From Rhabditoides inermis (taxonomy: Eukaryota; Nematoda; Chromadorea; Rhabditida; Rhabditidae), in contig CAWZYM010000205.1 in the NCBI GenBank assembly GCA_963966185.1, positions 409,001-473,000 on the forward strand: DNA of 64,000 nt, written 5' to 3'. Numbering within the stretch: the first letter of the stretch is position 1; every line of letters starts with the position of its first letter. Under the pieces are notes generated by a model. That model did no database searches, was not told where the DNA came from, and was given only the letters and a program-made list of their open reading frames with translations. The translations under genes were made by a program, and so were the position numbers. Of this stretch, positions 21,596 through 32,093 are shown one piece after another.

Positions 21596-22535
21596 GAATG
21601 AATTTATTACAGTAATAATCTGCGTCACACATCAATAATCAACGTTCAAAACCAAAGAAAAAGAGGATATCGCATAAAGCACGTGTCATCGTAGATAGAG
21701 GAATGGGATCACCCGCCTGGATGGTCTGTGGGAGTGGAGCGGCGGAGGGAACCGCTTGCTACGCCGCGAGGCGAGCACAAGGCAAAACCATCCATATCAT
21801 AACAAATCGCATGTAAATGCTATATCGGAGACTTGATCATATGAGATTTTTCGGATTGGTGTTTATAGGAACAATGGGAACGTGATTGTAGCGATATTGG
21901 TGATGTGGTGGGCGGGAGTCGGCGATTTCTCTACTGGGGTACCATGAAACTAATTCAATTTGTGTACGTGAGCGTCTCAGGATCGTATAGTGGTATAGTG
22001 GAAAGGAGATGTTCCGAAAGGTCGAGGTTCCAAAATCTTCCGAGAGGGCGCCGCCAGAAGGAGAGGACACAGCCGAGGCGATGGATGAGCAGCGACACGC
22101 CAGACATTACATATATACAGGACATGGCGTTACAAACACTCACACAGAACAATACAAACGAAACGACACATACATGGAACATAAAGCACATAAACCAGAA
22201 AACTAGTCAAAAGACTCAAAAGGTGCTCATGATTTGAGCTGCAAAATTTTTGTCAGATCAATACGGGACAGTGTTTTTGCAAAAATGGTATGCTTTTTAC
22301 AGAATATGCGTGGGTGGGATTTGGACAAAGTGACAATGTGTCTGGCTGTTCTCAGTGCAAAACAATTGTGTAAAAGTGTGGATCGAGTGGCTAGTGGCTT
22401 TGATGTGCAAGGCAAAAGTTTTCGTGGCGACCACGGGATGGTTTGATTCGGAACAATGACGAAAAGCGAGTGCATACTAGTCCCTTGAACATTTTGTGGG
22501 CTAATATCAAGTCACTACGAGCGCGTCTTTCACTA
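21596..22535. other. Non-coding stretch, nothing recognised
   Basis: No splice-supported frame and no strong repeat match inside the window. A weak B-box-like ggttccaaaatc near 22027 was considered and rejected as a tRNA. Confidence 0.4.
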
Positions 22536-22603
22536 ACACGGGCGGCCCACGCACTTAAGGTGGCCGATTCTTATGCAATTAAGCACTTATGCAATTAAGC
22601 ACC

Positions 22604-22676
22604 GGCGGCGTGGCGGAATGGTTAGTGAGTTAGGAAATCGGAAATGACGGTCGGCGGTTCTATTCCCCCTGCTGTC
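22604..22676 (+). tRNA. tRNA-Ser-like pseudogene in FB2 left arm
   Basis: The A-box-like tggcggaatggttagtgag and B-box-like ggttctattcc are spaced as in a tRNA. The acceptor ends GGCGGCG and TGCTGTC pair fully if G-U wobbles are allowed. The anticodon arm does not fold, so this is a relic. Confidence 0.6.
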
Positions 22677-22846
22677 ACCTGTCACTAGTTTTTGCAGTGC
22701 GTCTCGATCAAAGCCTATAACAGTTTATTGTTGTTTCGTTAACAACGATGTTTTTGCATAACCATACAATTGAAACAATAGAAATTTTTCACACTTCGGG
22801 CATCTCATGAATGAGGGTGTCGGGCATGCGTTGCAAAAAACCTGGT

Positions 22847-22919
22847 GACAGCAGGGGGAATAGAACCGCCGACCGTCATTTCCGATTCCCTAACTCACTA
22901 ACCATTCCGCCACGCCGCT
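22847..22919 (-). tRNA. tRNA-Ser-like pseudogene in FB2 right arm
   Basis: Inverse of the unit at 22604-22676, nearly identical, on the opposite strand. The acceptor 5' end is slightly altered (cgccgctg on the plus strand). Confidence 0.6.
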
Positions 22920-23089
22920 GTTGTTTCACCGGTCGTTTTCAAGGGTAGTCTATTCGGCACGTGGCCGAACTCCTTTCAAAGTGCTATTTTGGGAAAGTTA
23001 TGGTCATATTCGGATTCAGCGTGAAAAGTTGTGTGCAGGTGCTTAATTGCATAAGAATCGGCCACCTTAAGTGCGTGGGCCGCCCGTGT

Positions 23090-24245
23090 AAGGCTAACAA
23101 GACCTAGCGTCTTGAGTCTGAATGAGTAATCGGGCATAGACTGTGGGTATGAGTCGCACGGGTAAACTCGATAAAATACTATGCGGGTGAAATAGCGTTG
23201 AACACGTTCTAATGCGCGAATGTCTTTCATAAGGTGTGGATTCCAGACAGGGCTCGCGAATTCTAAGATAGGCAATACATATGTTTTGTACAACGTGATC
23301 AAAATGCGCTGGTCATCTGTGGTGATGGATCGCAAAAGAAGACGAGCTCTGTTCATTGCTGACTAAGCTCGCACGCACGCATTGAGACAGAGGTTTGCAG
23401 AGGAATCTACTTGCAGGCCGAGATTGCGGATGCGTTCACTACTAGACAAAACAGTGTCACCTAGCGAGTACACATGGGCAGGGTTGCCCCCAGATGAGCC
23501 ACACTATACTTGGAATCGGCAAGTTCTAACTGCCATAGCCGCGACCACTTTATTATATAGTCGCCGCCTGGTGGATAGTTTCTGTTATTGCCAGCCGGGG
23601 TCAGTTGGCGAAACTCAGTTTCGAGCGAGAGAGGCCAGACAGCGCGGGCAAATGGTCGAGTGTCGCGCGGCCTTTTTGATTCGCATGCCGGCTTCTTTGA
23701 TAAATATTATCGTTTGAAAGCGCGCGCTTAAGTCTCCTCACGACTAGAAGGTAGATCGAATGCGACTCGAGGGTAGATCGATTTTCTACCGTAATCTGGC
23801 GAACTATCTCCCAGAATAATATTATATGTCTAATGGCGAGTTGCAAGGCAGCGTGGGCAGTACCCGCAGAAGGGCGATCATAGGAGATGTACAACTTTAT
23901 ATCGTCTGCAAACGCACGAAAGCGAACCCCTGGTGGGAGACCTGTTTCAATACCCGTCAGATACAGTATGAACAAAATAGGACCCAATGCTGTACCCTGA
24001 ACCCTGAGGCACCCCTGAGTGAGGGTGAACCAACAATACCAGAAAAACTTTCATTCACTAGTACCCTGAACATTCTGCTTCACAAGAACTCTTTAAACCA
24101 CACTAGTATTGCACTTCTCATCCAAATGACTCGCACTTAGCAACCAACTTTTCTATATTCACCTTATCAAAAGCCTTCCGGTAATCGAAGTAAACAATGT
24201 CTGTGAACTTACCGTCTGCGGTAGCACTTATCCAATCATTGAAAC
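23090..24245 (-). pseudogene. LINE reverse transcriptase fragment, left palindrome arm
   Basis: The minus-strand translation gives the same reverse transcriptase as 25480-26355: GPILFILYLTGIET, FRAFADDIKLYISY (FADD active site), then LYKTYVLPILEFASPVWNPH, ALERVQRYFTRIVFYRV and FRLKTLGLVSL. This matches CR1/Jockey-type LINEs. A frame change and a ~270-bp insertion (23557-23826) break it. Confidence 0.85.
23557..23826. mobile_element. ~270-bp insertion present in only one palindrome arm
   Basis: The right arm reads straight through at the matching point (tctaatataa...taaagtgg region near 25890). Ends are imperfectly inverted (cctggtggatagtt versus ctgggagatagtt) and tattata-like bases flank both sides, so a small DNA element is likely. 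Confidence 0.65.
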
Positions 24246-24252
24246 ATACTAG

Positions 24253-25470
24253 CAATATCTTTTAAAAGTACTTCCGTAAAAAGTGTTGTTTGGATTAACC
24301 TGATTCAAGAAAAGCGCATTAGAGAGGGCGCGCAGCGCCCTCTCTTTTGGCTTAGGATAGGGCTCGCGCTAAAATTTTCAAGAAGCGATATCCAAAGGTC
24401 ACGTTAGCAACACTGTGAGCTCATCCAATTCATGTTAGTTAGATTCACACAGTTCCGTAGGTCAGATCAGTGGTTGACGGCATCTTTGTATCTTTTCTCC
24501 GAAAGAAGTTATGAGCGATCGCGCGCACCCATAAGGCGAGAGGCCAGCGTGTGGGTGTGTGTGTGGACGTTTCCAGTCAACGCTGGCTGCTAGCTCTCTC
24601 CCAGTGGGCGAGGCGCGAGAGAGAGCGCGAGAGAGCACGCTGATAGCAGAGAGCGCAGACAAGGCAGACATGCACTTATGCCACCGCGATCGCAAATGCA
24701 GAGAATTGTGTCGTGCGTTTCTATACAATACTATGAAAATCTAGTTCCATATACGCAATACGAACTGCATTCTGTAGTAGTCGATTACTTGCTACCACCG
24801 TTTCTCTTCCATCATAGTTCTGAGCGTACTAAAGAAAGAAGATCTTGGCAATAAGTAAGTAAGAGAAGAAATTTCTATGAAATTCAACAAAAGCACATGT
24901 AATATCTGTTAAAAAGTACTTGCGTAAAGAGAGTCAGTTTGTCTTGACCCAATTCAACAAAAGCGCATGCATAAAACGTTTACAAATACTAACACAAACC
25001 TGCACACACCGTACCGTTGACACTACATAACATATGAAATATGAGAATACAAATAATGTGTTAGAGAGATTAATTTTTGAAAAATGAAATCGTAAACACC
25101 TGAACATGAAAACTAACACAAACTTGCGCTTTCAAACAAATATAGAATAGTTACACGTAACATTCAGAATAATACGATTGTTTTGTTTATTTAGTGTTTT
25201 TTTTAGGTTTATCATTTATGGTTTATGGTTTATCAATAAAATAATATGTTATTCGTGATGTTGTTCGACTCAATGTTTCAGGTATAAAAATGTCAAAAAA
25301 CATGGAATTATTCAACAATTATTCAACGTTAGAGCAAGTTTGTGTTAGTTTTCATGTTCATGTGTTTACGATTTGATTTTTCAAAAGTTAATAATATATG
25401 CATGCGCTTTTCATGAATCAGGTTAATCCAAACAACACTTTTTACGGAAGTACTTTTAAAAGATATTGCT
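24253..25470. repeat. Palindrome spacer: AGTACTT MITE with nested composite repeat
   Basis: 24253-24318 (aatatcttttaaaagtactt...) is the inverse of 25403-25470. The hairpin-capped repeat enters at 24319 (ttagagagggcgcgcagcgc). A second set of MITE ends lies at 24905 (ttaaaaagtacttgcgtaaa) with inner inverted arms at 25085-25130 and 25330-25385. Several nested insertions are implied. No gene seen. Confidence 0.75.
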
Positions 25471-25479
25471 AGTATGTTT

Positions 25480-26355
25480 CAATGATTGGATAAGTGCTAC
25501 CGCAGACGGTAAGTTCACAGACATTGTTTACTTCGATTACCGGAAGGCTTTTGATAAGGTGAATATAGAAAAGTTGGTTGCTAAGTGCGAGTCATTTGGA
25601 TGAGAAGTGCAATACTAGTGTGGTTTAAAGAGTTCTTGTGAAGCAGAATGTTCATGGTACTAGTGAATGAAAGTTTTTCTGGTATTGTTGGTTCACCCTC
25701 ACTCAGGGGTGCCTCAGGGTACAGCATTGGGTCCTATTTTGTTCATACTGTATCTGACGGGTATTGAAACAGGTCTCCCACCGGGGGTTCGCTTTCGTGC
25801 GTTTGCAGACGATATAAAGTTGTACATCTCCTATGATCGCCCTTCTGCGGGTACTGCCCACGCTGCCTTGCAACTCGCCATTAGACATATAATAAAGTGG
25901 TCGCGGCTATGGCAGTTAGAACTTGCCGATTCCAAGTGTAGTGTGGCTCATCTGGGGGCAACCCTGCCCATGTGTACTCGCTAGGTGACACTGTTTTGTC
26001 TAGTAGTGAACGCATCCGCAATCTCGGCCTGCAAGTAGATTCCTCTGCAAACCTCTGTCTCAATGCGTGCGTGCGAGCTTAGTCAGCAATGAACAGAGCT
26101 CGTCTTCTTTTGCGATCCATCACCACAGATGACCAGCGCATTTTGATCGCGTTGTACAAAACATATGTATTGCCTATCTTAGAATTCGCGAGCCCTGTCT
26201 GGAATCCACACCTTGAGAAAGACATTCGCGCATTAGAACGTGTTCAACGCTATTTCACCCGCATAGTGTTTTATCGAGTTTACCCGTGCGACTCATACCC
26301 ACAGTCTATGCCCGATTACTCATTCAGACTCAAGACGATAGGTCTTGTTAGCCTT
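25480..26355 (+). pseudogene. LINE reverse transcriptase fragment, right palindrome arm
   Basis: Encodes HSGVPQGTALGPILFILYL, FADDIKLYISY, then after a frame break MNRARLLLRSITTDDQRILI and the thumb/connection region SPVWNPHLEKDIRALERVQR. Only the central and C-terminal reverse transcriptase parts of a CR1/Jockey-type LINE remain; there is no endonuclease domain. It ends where FB3 begins. Confidence 0.87.
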
Positions 26356-26909
26356 ACACGGGCGGCCCACGCACTTAAGGTGGCCGATTCTTATGCAATT
26401 AAGCACATATGCAATTAAGCACCGGCGGCGTGGCGGAATGGTTAGTGAGTTAGGGAATCGGAAATGACGGTCGGCGGTTCTATTCCCCCTGCTGTCACCT
26501 GTCACTAGTTTTTGCAGTGCGTCTCGATCAAAGCCTATAACAGTTTATTGTTGTTTCGTTAACAACGATGTTTTTGCATAACCATACAATTGAAACAATA
26601 GAAATTTTTCACACTTCGGGCATCTCATGAATGAGGGTGTCGGGCATGCGTTGCAAAAAACCTGGTGACAGCAGGGGGAATAGAACCGCCGACCGTCATT
26701 TCCGATTCCCTAACTCACTAACCATTCCGCCACGCCGCTGTTGTTTCACCGGTCGTTTTCAAGGGTAGTCTATTCGGCACGTGGCCGAACTCCTTTCAAA
26801 GTGCTATTTTGGGAAAGTTATGGTCATATTCGGATTCAGCGTGAAAAGTTGTGTACAGGTGCTTAATTGCATAAGAATCGGCCACCTTAAGTGCGTGGGC
26901 CGCCCGTGT
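26356..26909. mobile_element. Foldback element FB3 with paired tRNA-Ser-like sequences
   Basis: Same 554-bp sequence and orientation as FB2 (offset 3820 bp). tRNA-like units lie at 26424-26496 (+) and 26667-26739 (-). It is flanked on both sides by inverted copies of the same LINE segment: RT(+) before and RT(-) after at 26910-27015. Confidence 0.85.
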
Positions 26910-27015
26910 AAGGCTAACAAGACCTAGCGTCTTGAGTCTGAATGAGTAATCGGGCATAGACTGTGGGTATGAGTCGCACGGGTAAACTCGATAAAATACT
27001 ATGCGGGTGAAATAG
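26910..27015 (-). pseudogene. Short LINE fragment, inverse of the sequence left of FB3
   Basis: aaggctaacaagacct onward repeats 23090-23195 in the same orientation. The match stops at 27015 (gtgaaatag), after which unrelated sequence follows. Confidence 0.8.
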
Positions 27016-27494
27016 GTGAAATAGTGGGTAGAAGATGAGACAGCCGAGCGCTCCGCCAAGGTACAGTACCCTTAACAGGTACCGGTAAAGTGTACGGTAT
27101 CAGTATGAGCTACTGTAGCGGTACGGATTACGGCAGCCACGCTCACCCAGTGGTGTAACCCCAAATGAATACGTGGAGATATTTGGGCATGACGGTGATT
27201 TCTTGCCGAGTTGTGATCTCTTGATACAAGCCGGATTGCGCGTGCACCTCCGGAGAAACCTACAACATCACACGAAATAGGTGGCATTATTTCTATTCAC
27301 AATGGTCTTAGTATTTCGCCCACTGGCTCTCAACAGCAAGCATTGTGCAACTTGCGAGGATGCAGAGTGTGACGGGCAAGTTAGATATAGCCTGCGCCAG
27401 AGGGCGATGCATTCACTCACAACCAACTCATAATCTCTGCTATTCGCCCCTGCCTGACCACATGTCCACCAGACGATGATTATCCTACGTATTA
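27016..27494. other. Possible last exon of the minus-strand gene, otherwise unclear
   Basis: The minus strand at about 27132-27262 is open behind a gttgtag acceptor (VSPEVHAQSGLYQEI..., PKYLHVFIWGYTTG) and ends at a GTGAGC donor. It could be a further exon of the gene at 27495-28083, but I could not link the phases. The rest is TACGGTA-rich intron-like DNA. cctgcgccagagg near 27384 resembles the end of repeat R1, inverted. Confidence 0.35.
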
Positions 27495-28083
27495 CTATAC
27501 TATGATTTCCTGCCCACTCTTGTGCGACAACCTCCCACCGCGCACCTCCTTAGCCAGCGTGTCTCTGTCGGCGGCGTATATGTGTCGGCCGTGAGTGGTC
27601 GGGGCGTCGCTGCCTGTCTCCCCTGTGGGCTCCTTCTCAGAGGGCTGTCCACTGTCCGCACTCTTCAAGTGTGATGTCTCCTCACTCTTCGCTGGCTGCT
27701 GCTGTGCCGCACTCTGCTGCCCGAGCTGTCGCATGACAGAAAAACAATCGATATCAATCGACAAAAGTCGGCCTACCTGATGTTTGTGGTGGCGGCGGCA
27801 CTTTAGGGTGCTCGTGTGTGAGGTTGGTGGGCAGAAACTGGAATACGGTACATAGGTACAGTACTCCTACAGTACGCCTCGTACCATGTGTTGGTAGTGG
27901 TAGATCACCGAGGTGTTGTAGACCTCTTGTATGGCGCTCCATGTGGGGTTCGCGAATGAGAGCTGAATAGGAATACTGTAGATACAGTAACCAGTACCGG
28001 TGCCGTACCTGATATCCAAAGTGAAACGATCCCAATAGGCAGACGACAATGATGATGCGTAGCACTCGCCACGACACCTTCAT
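27495..28083 (-). CDS. Possible MFS/sugar-transporter N-terminus, partial
   Basis: Three phase-consistent exons: 28009-28083, 27885-27962, 27777-27837. The start at 28083 gives MKVSWRVLRIIIVVCLLGSF, one hydrophobic helix, followed by HFGYQ-LSFANPTWSAIQEVYNTSV, which resembles the first helix and first outer loop of nematode SLC2-like transporters. The third exon is proline-rich (PKVPPPPQTS). A further open stretch at 27500-27735 (QQQPAKSEETSH...) may be another exon, but its phase does not fit the GT/AG sites I see. The remaining membrane helices are absent, so this is a fragment or a different kind of protein. Confidence 0.4.
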
Positions 28084-28176
28084 CGCGCCGCCAAACTGCA
28101 AAGGCGTACGGTAGGGTACGGTAGAGTACAGTATCCCAAAGACGACACAGTGGAGCATCACGCGTCCACGTTAACC

Positions 28177-29097
28177 ATGAATACCGGGGGAAATGCATTC
28201 AAACACGTCATAGAGGTTTTAGATATCTTCCGTGACATTGACGACATGCCCCCGACACACAACCAACTCCAAGAGAGGGGGCGGGGCATATATGGGCGTG
28301 GTGACGCGGCACCTCTAGCTCGGGCGTTGATGCAAGATAAAAGAGTCCCTCGCATGGTCTTATCGTGTGCATGGGGGCTCATCGGGTAGTGTGGGTATGA
28401 GAGTCGCAGGAGGACCAGAAATGGTGTTGTCCTGAGGCACCACGGATGTACCAATGGGAATCATACGAGTATGATATATCCCTATATCATAGAGAGGCGT
28501 GGCCAAGCTCCTCCTCCAGTGCGTGGAGAAGGGGCGGTACCTAAAGGGGCGTGGCGTCGGTACTCCTCCTCACCTAGCTCGGGACAGCTGGGGTGCGTGT
28601 GAAGGGGGGCGGGATTGAAGGGGGAAATGACGGTTTGAGAGAGATGGGAGGAGATGAGGGAATGACCGCATGCAAATTCGAGTTTCCGAATTGCCAATGA
28701 CGGCTGCCCGAACTCATCATTTTGCGGAACAACTTTTCTCAGGAAGGGGCGCCGCGTCGCGCCTCTGCCGCGCTGCGGCACGAACGTGGATATGTATGTC
28801 CACGGTCATTACTACTACTTCCAAAACTCGCGATCATTCAACTACTTCCAAATCTCAAACAACCTCAAAACAACAACGTACAAACAACTTCATATTAGCA
28901 ATAAACGAACACAACAAAGAAAGGTTTAATGAAGAGTGGAAAGTTGACTTAGTTTTCTTGTGAATTGAGTCTCAGAAAAGGTGTCAGAGTCGCCGCCGGT
29001 CGGAGATACCATAGAAATTATCGAGTATTTAGGTATAGGTAGGCGACAGAAAAAGCGTCCGCGGGAGAACTGCTCCGATCTGGAGTACGAAAATTAG
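28177..29097 (+). pseudogene. Two-exon gene remnant split by the 515-bp repeat
   Basis: Exon 1 is 28177-28468 and exon 2 is 28988-29097; the junction is phase 1 on both sides. Exon 1 starts MNTGGNAFKHVIEVLDIFRD and is open except for one in-frame TAG at 28387-28389. After it the frame continues as CGYESRRRTRNGVV. Exon 2 encodes SPPVGDTIEI, then GRRQKKRPRENCSD and a stop. No family recognised. Either a pseudogene, or a very short 33-nt intron removes the stop. Confidence 0.45.
28469..28987 (-). repeat. ~519-bp repeat filling an intron, inverted copy of 15550-16070
   Basis: Reverse complement of the repeat in the Ulp1 gene, with several indels. Here the other strand supplies the splice sites: GTATGA at 28469 as donor and ggtgtcag at 28981-28987 as acceptor. 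Length is almost the same as the other copy (515 bp). Confidence 0.8.
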
Positions 29098-29217
29098 GGA
29101 TATTTCACCTACAGTATCCTACAATAATCGCAGTAACTTGTCACACGTGCGTGCGCCGCTAACACCTGAAATACGGCACGTCATCTGTATTCAATCGATA
29201 GTCATTCAAAAATCACC

Positions 29218-29252
<35 letters not shown>

Positions 29253-29531
29253 AGAGAGAGAGAGGTGAGAGGGAGAGGAACGAAATCGAACGATTCAGAG
29301 GAAAGAGAGAATGAGGGCGACCCTCGCCAACAAGAGCCGCCTCCCAATCACTCCCACCCCCGATATAGTCGTTCGTATATTATTGCAATATTATCGCAAC
29401 TCCTGCTAGCAGTGTCACGCAATTATATAACCAACCGTTTCGCAACCACTTTCTCGCTCGCCTATGAACAATCCAGATCCCTTTCTCTCACATTTAAAAC
29501 AATTACAGTAGCCAGATTCCCTCTACCGTAC

Positions 29532-29929
29532 CTCGGTCATGTAGTATATTCCCGTAGCATATTCCCATGTGCGGCTGCAGCACAAAGAAGGGCGAGAACA
29601 AGTACGGGTGGAAGTGGTAGTCAGACTGAAAATACAAACATTGATCTTTTACTTTTATTGATCAATATATGTAAACGTAACGTGGTTAGGAACGAACTTC
29701 TTTTTACGTTTCACATTCCATGTATAATTAATCTCCAATAAACTCTACTTAATTGTAGATGTGCCGCGGTCACCAAACATTGACGTAACAACTGTAAACG
29801 GTAACGGAAGAACAACACCGCCTATGTGAGCAGTGCATTCAACTTGCCTAGCCTACATCAACAGCTCTCAACCTCTCATCCAGCCCTCTCCCCTATTTCT
29901 TCCTTCCCTTCCCTCCTCTTGCCCTTTCT

Positions 29930-29974
<45 letters not shown>

Positions 29975-30126
29975 TCTCCCTCCCCTCGTCCACCTTGCTC
30001 TTCCAAAACGGGAAGTACTCCTTGTCCATCTCGCGGAATATGTCCAGCCAGAAAAGTCTGCAATTCAAGAGTTATTCTCTCCCCCTCTCCCTCTTCTCCT
30101 CTTCCCACTCACTTCATGTCCTCCAT
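29532..30126 (-). CDS. Unidentified gene start, three exons
   Basis: Exons: 30113-30126 (MEDMK), 29994-30057 (LFWLDIFREMDKEYFPFW), ~29532-29625 (SDYHFHPYLFSPFFVLQPHM). Phases agree (2, then 0). The protein is rich in aromatic residues. I do not recognise the family. Downstream exons (to the left) were not found; 29100-29500 holds a GA tract and no open frame with splice support, so it may be truncated. Confidence 0.45.
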
Positions 30127-30279
30127 CTTGTATCTTGTTCACGGAAAGCTCAAAGTTGGCCTAGAACAACGTTCGGTAGCTCTATAACAATGTCGCGCGC
30201 AACAGCAACACGTTGTTCGACTGATCATCCGACAGAATCGCCCCCGTCACACGCAAATATAAGACGCGAATTAGACGAC

Positions 30280-30704
30280 ATACCTTCCAACTATCTCCGA
30301 AATGCCTTGTGAAACGTTTTCCAATTGACAATAAATTTTTGACACTTCTGAAAAAGCTCAAAATGCTTCGGACCACCTTGAAAACTAGTCGTTTGAGGCT
30401 ATTCAGAGATAGTTTGAAGAGAAGTTTTAAGGCAAGATCAAATGCGTTTCGCTAGGGATTCAAAGGATAATTAGAAGTCACTTCGAAAAAAGTTGAAGAT
30501 ACTGACCGCTACTTGACGCTCCTCATTCACCACACGCGCCCGTTTCTCCGCCGTCGCCGTCGCCGAATCACCAGCGTCGAACAGACGCTTGCGAGCCTGA
30601 TGAGCGAGTTGTCATACAGGGACAAGTAGACGATCTCTCACGGTGGCGCGACCGAGGAGAGCTCCGTGAGGCACGGTGAGCTCGCCACCCTTGATGAGAT
30701 CGTC
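30280..30704 (-). pseudogene. Zinc-finger gene copy D, fragment (part 1)
   Basis: Matches 38070-38500 of copy A. It contains the exon GGELTVPHGALLGRAT, the 45-nt intron and the exon ARKRLFDAGDSATATAEKRA with its donor, plus following intron sequence. It continues at 32516-32575 (ENVRTTIDD end and acceptor) once the 1.8-kb insertion is removed. No finger exons are present. Confidence 0.75.
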
Positions 30705-31382
30705 TGTAAGAGCACCACTGGTGGAATTCGTTCACTCCGCGGGTGTCTTTGTGTCCCGACTACTCGAGTCTCTCTGTGTGCCTCTTTCTTTCTGCCAACC
30801 AATCGATATCGAATCGATAATCACTCTCTATCCAATGCCACTTTCAGCAACCAATCAATCGCAGTCGACTGCCACTAGCTCACACCGACTCACACGACAC
30901 TCGCGTACTCCCAACTCGCTCTGCGAGTGGCCTGTACGCACCAATCACCGATCACCTCACAAGAGCGTTGCCCCCGACCCGCAATGCGCGTCGCCCGCAA
31001 CTGCTCTCCTCACTCACTCAACACTAGACACTACTCCCGATTCGCCTGTAGCTGTCCCACACACACGCGCGCAAACTTACTCGGTGACACCGTCACCACA
31101 CGCACGTAGCACGCCCAGTCCAATTGAGCGGCCTCGCCCGATCACAGTCACTTGGACGACTGGCTGGGCACGCAGTGGGCGGGGCGGATCCGTTTACCCC
31201 TCACGAGGAGTTTTAGAGCCACACTCTCGGATCCGAACCAAATTGATAGGATACCTTAGTTAGGACCCCGGACATCGATTTCTGGTGTTAGAAATTCCTA
31301 CGCGCCATATACGTTTCCAGTACGGAAACGTACAGGGTTTGGTTTTCGGCTACCTCATTCCATCTCTGGCGGTCAAAGACCG

Positions 31383-31455
31383 AGCGTTATGGTCTAGTGG
31401 TTAGCGCGTCCGTCTGTCAGACCAGAGACTGGGCCTGGGGTTCGATTCCGCGCAC
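31383..31455 (+). tRNA. tRNA-Asp(GTC)-like pseudogene, left arm
   Basis: A-box-like tggtctagtggttagcgcg, anticodon loop CTGTCAG and B box ggttcgattcc in the right order. The anticodon stem's 3' side is altered, so it is probably not functional. Confidence 0.6.
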
Positions 31456-31729
31456 GTGATTTTTGTTTTGCCGACACTTTCTGGACTTTGCGTTTCTAGT
31501 TGATGGAGAAAACACGAATTACAAATGTTCACGAATTGTTATAACAGTTTTCAAATTTTCAGCCAGAACATTATATCTAGTGTGAAGAAACACAGTATAG
31601 TTGAACGATATTTGAAGCCAATAACAAAAATGTCCAAAACATGTGTAGTTACAAACAGGTCAAAGCACTTCGCAACAATTTTTTTTCCAAGTCCAGAAAG
31701 TGTCGGTACACAAACAAACAAAACACATT

Positions 31730-31797
31730 GCGCGGAATCGAACCCCAGTCTCTGGTCTGACAGACGGACGCGCTAACCACTGGCCACAACAGCTCGG
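31730..31797 (-). tRNA. tRNA-Asp(GTC)-like pseudogene, right arm
   Basis: Inverse of the unit at 31383-31455 with the same B box and anticodon loop. The A-box region differs slightly (ggccagtggttagcg). Confidence 0.6.
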
Positions 31798-32036
31798 TCA
31801 ATGACCGCCAGAGATGGAATGAGGTAGCCGAAAACCAAACCATGTACGTTTCCTTACTGGAAACGTATATGGCGCGTAGGAATTTCTAACACCAGAAATC
31901 GATGTCCGGGGTCCTAACTAAGGTATCCTATCAATTTGGTTCGGATCCGAGAGTGTGGCTCTAACAACACTCCTCGTCAGCCCTCCACGGACACTTCCTA
32001 GATTCACGCGGCGCCACGCGAATCTCACAGCCTAAC

Positions 32037-32093
32037 TAAAGCCGCTTGCAAGATGATCGAAAAAAAATTTCTTTGACCATCTTGCAAGCGGCT
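32037..32093. repeat. Short hairpin (gccgcttgcaagatgatc)
   Basis: gccgcttgcaagatgatc is followed after a short A/T loop by its near-perfect inverse. A related hairpin with gcttgcaagatggtc lies at 52487-52537 in an OSGIN intron. Confidence 0.8.

Larger units (their letters stand above)
22536..23089. mobile_element. Foldback element FB2 with paired tRNA-Ser-like sequences
   Basis: 554 bp. Termini are acacgggcggcccacgcact and its inverse, with ~50-bp outer arms; the tRNA-like units form a second inverted pair inside. It is identical, apart from scattered bases, to FB3 at 26356-26909. It carries a plus-strand tRNA-like unit at 22604-22676 and a minus-strand one at 22847-22919. Confidence 0.85.
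31205..31978. mobile_element. Foldback with paired tRNA-Asp-like sequences
   Basis: Inverted arms of ~250 bp. The left arm starts gaggagttttagagccacac and the right arm is its inverse. The arms include tacgtttccagtacggaaac and both tRNA-like units. The centre (31460-31730) is unique AT-rich DNA. Confidence 0.85.

Noticed and set aside
20148..21635. Long minus-strand open frames rich in Ser, Leu and Phe
   Set aside because: They are translations of the purine-rich satellite in several overlapping frames, with no splice or domain support.
21970..22045. Possible tRNA-Gly-like sequence (ggtatagtgg...gaggttcc)
   Set aside because: The B box is poor and no stems form; too weak to list.
23041..23089. 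LTRAAHALKVADSYAIK as a conserved part of the LINE protein
   Set aside because: This stretch is the terminus of the foldback element, which also occurs at 22536 without upstream LINE sequence; the open frame there is likely fortuitous.
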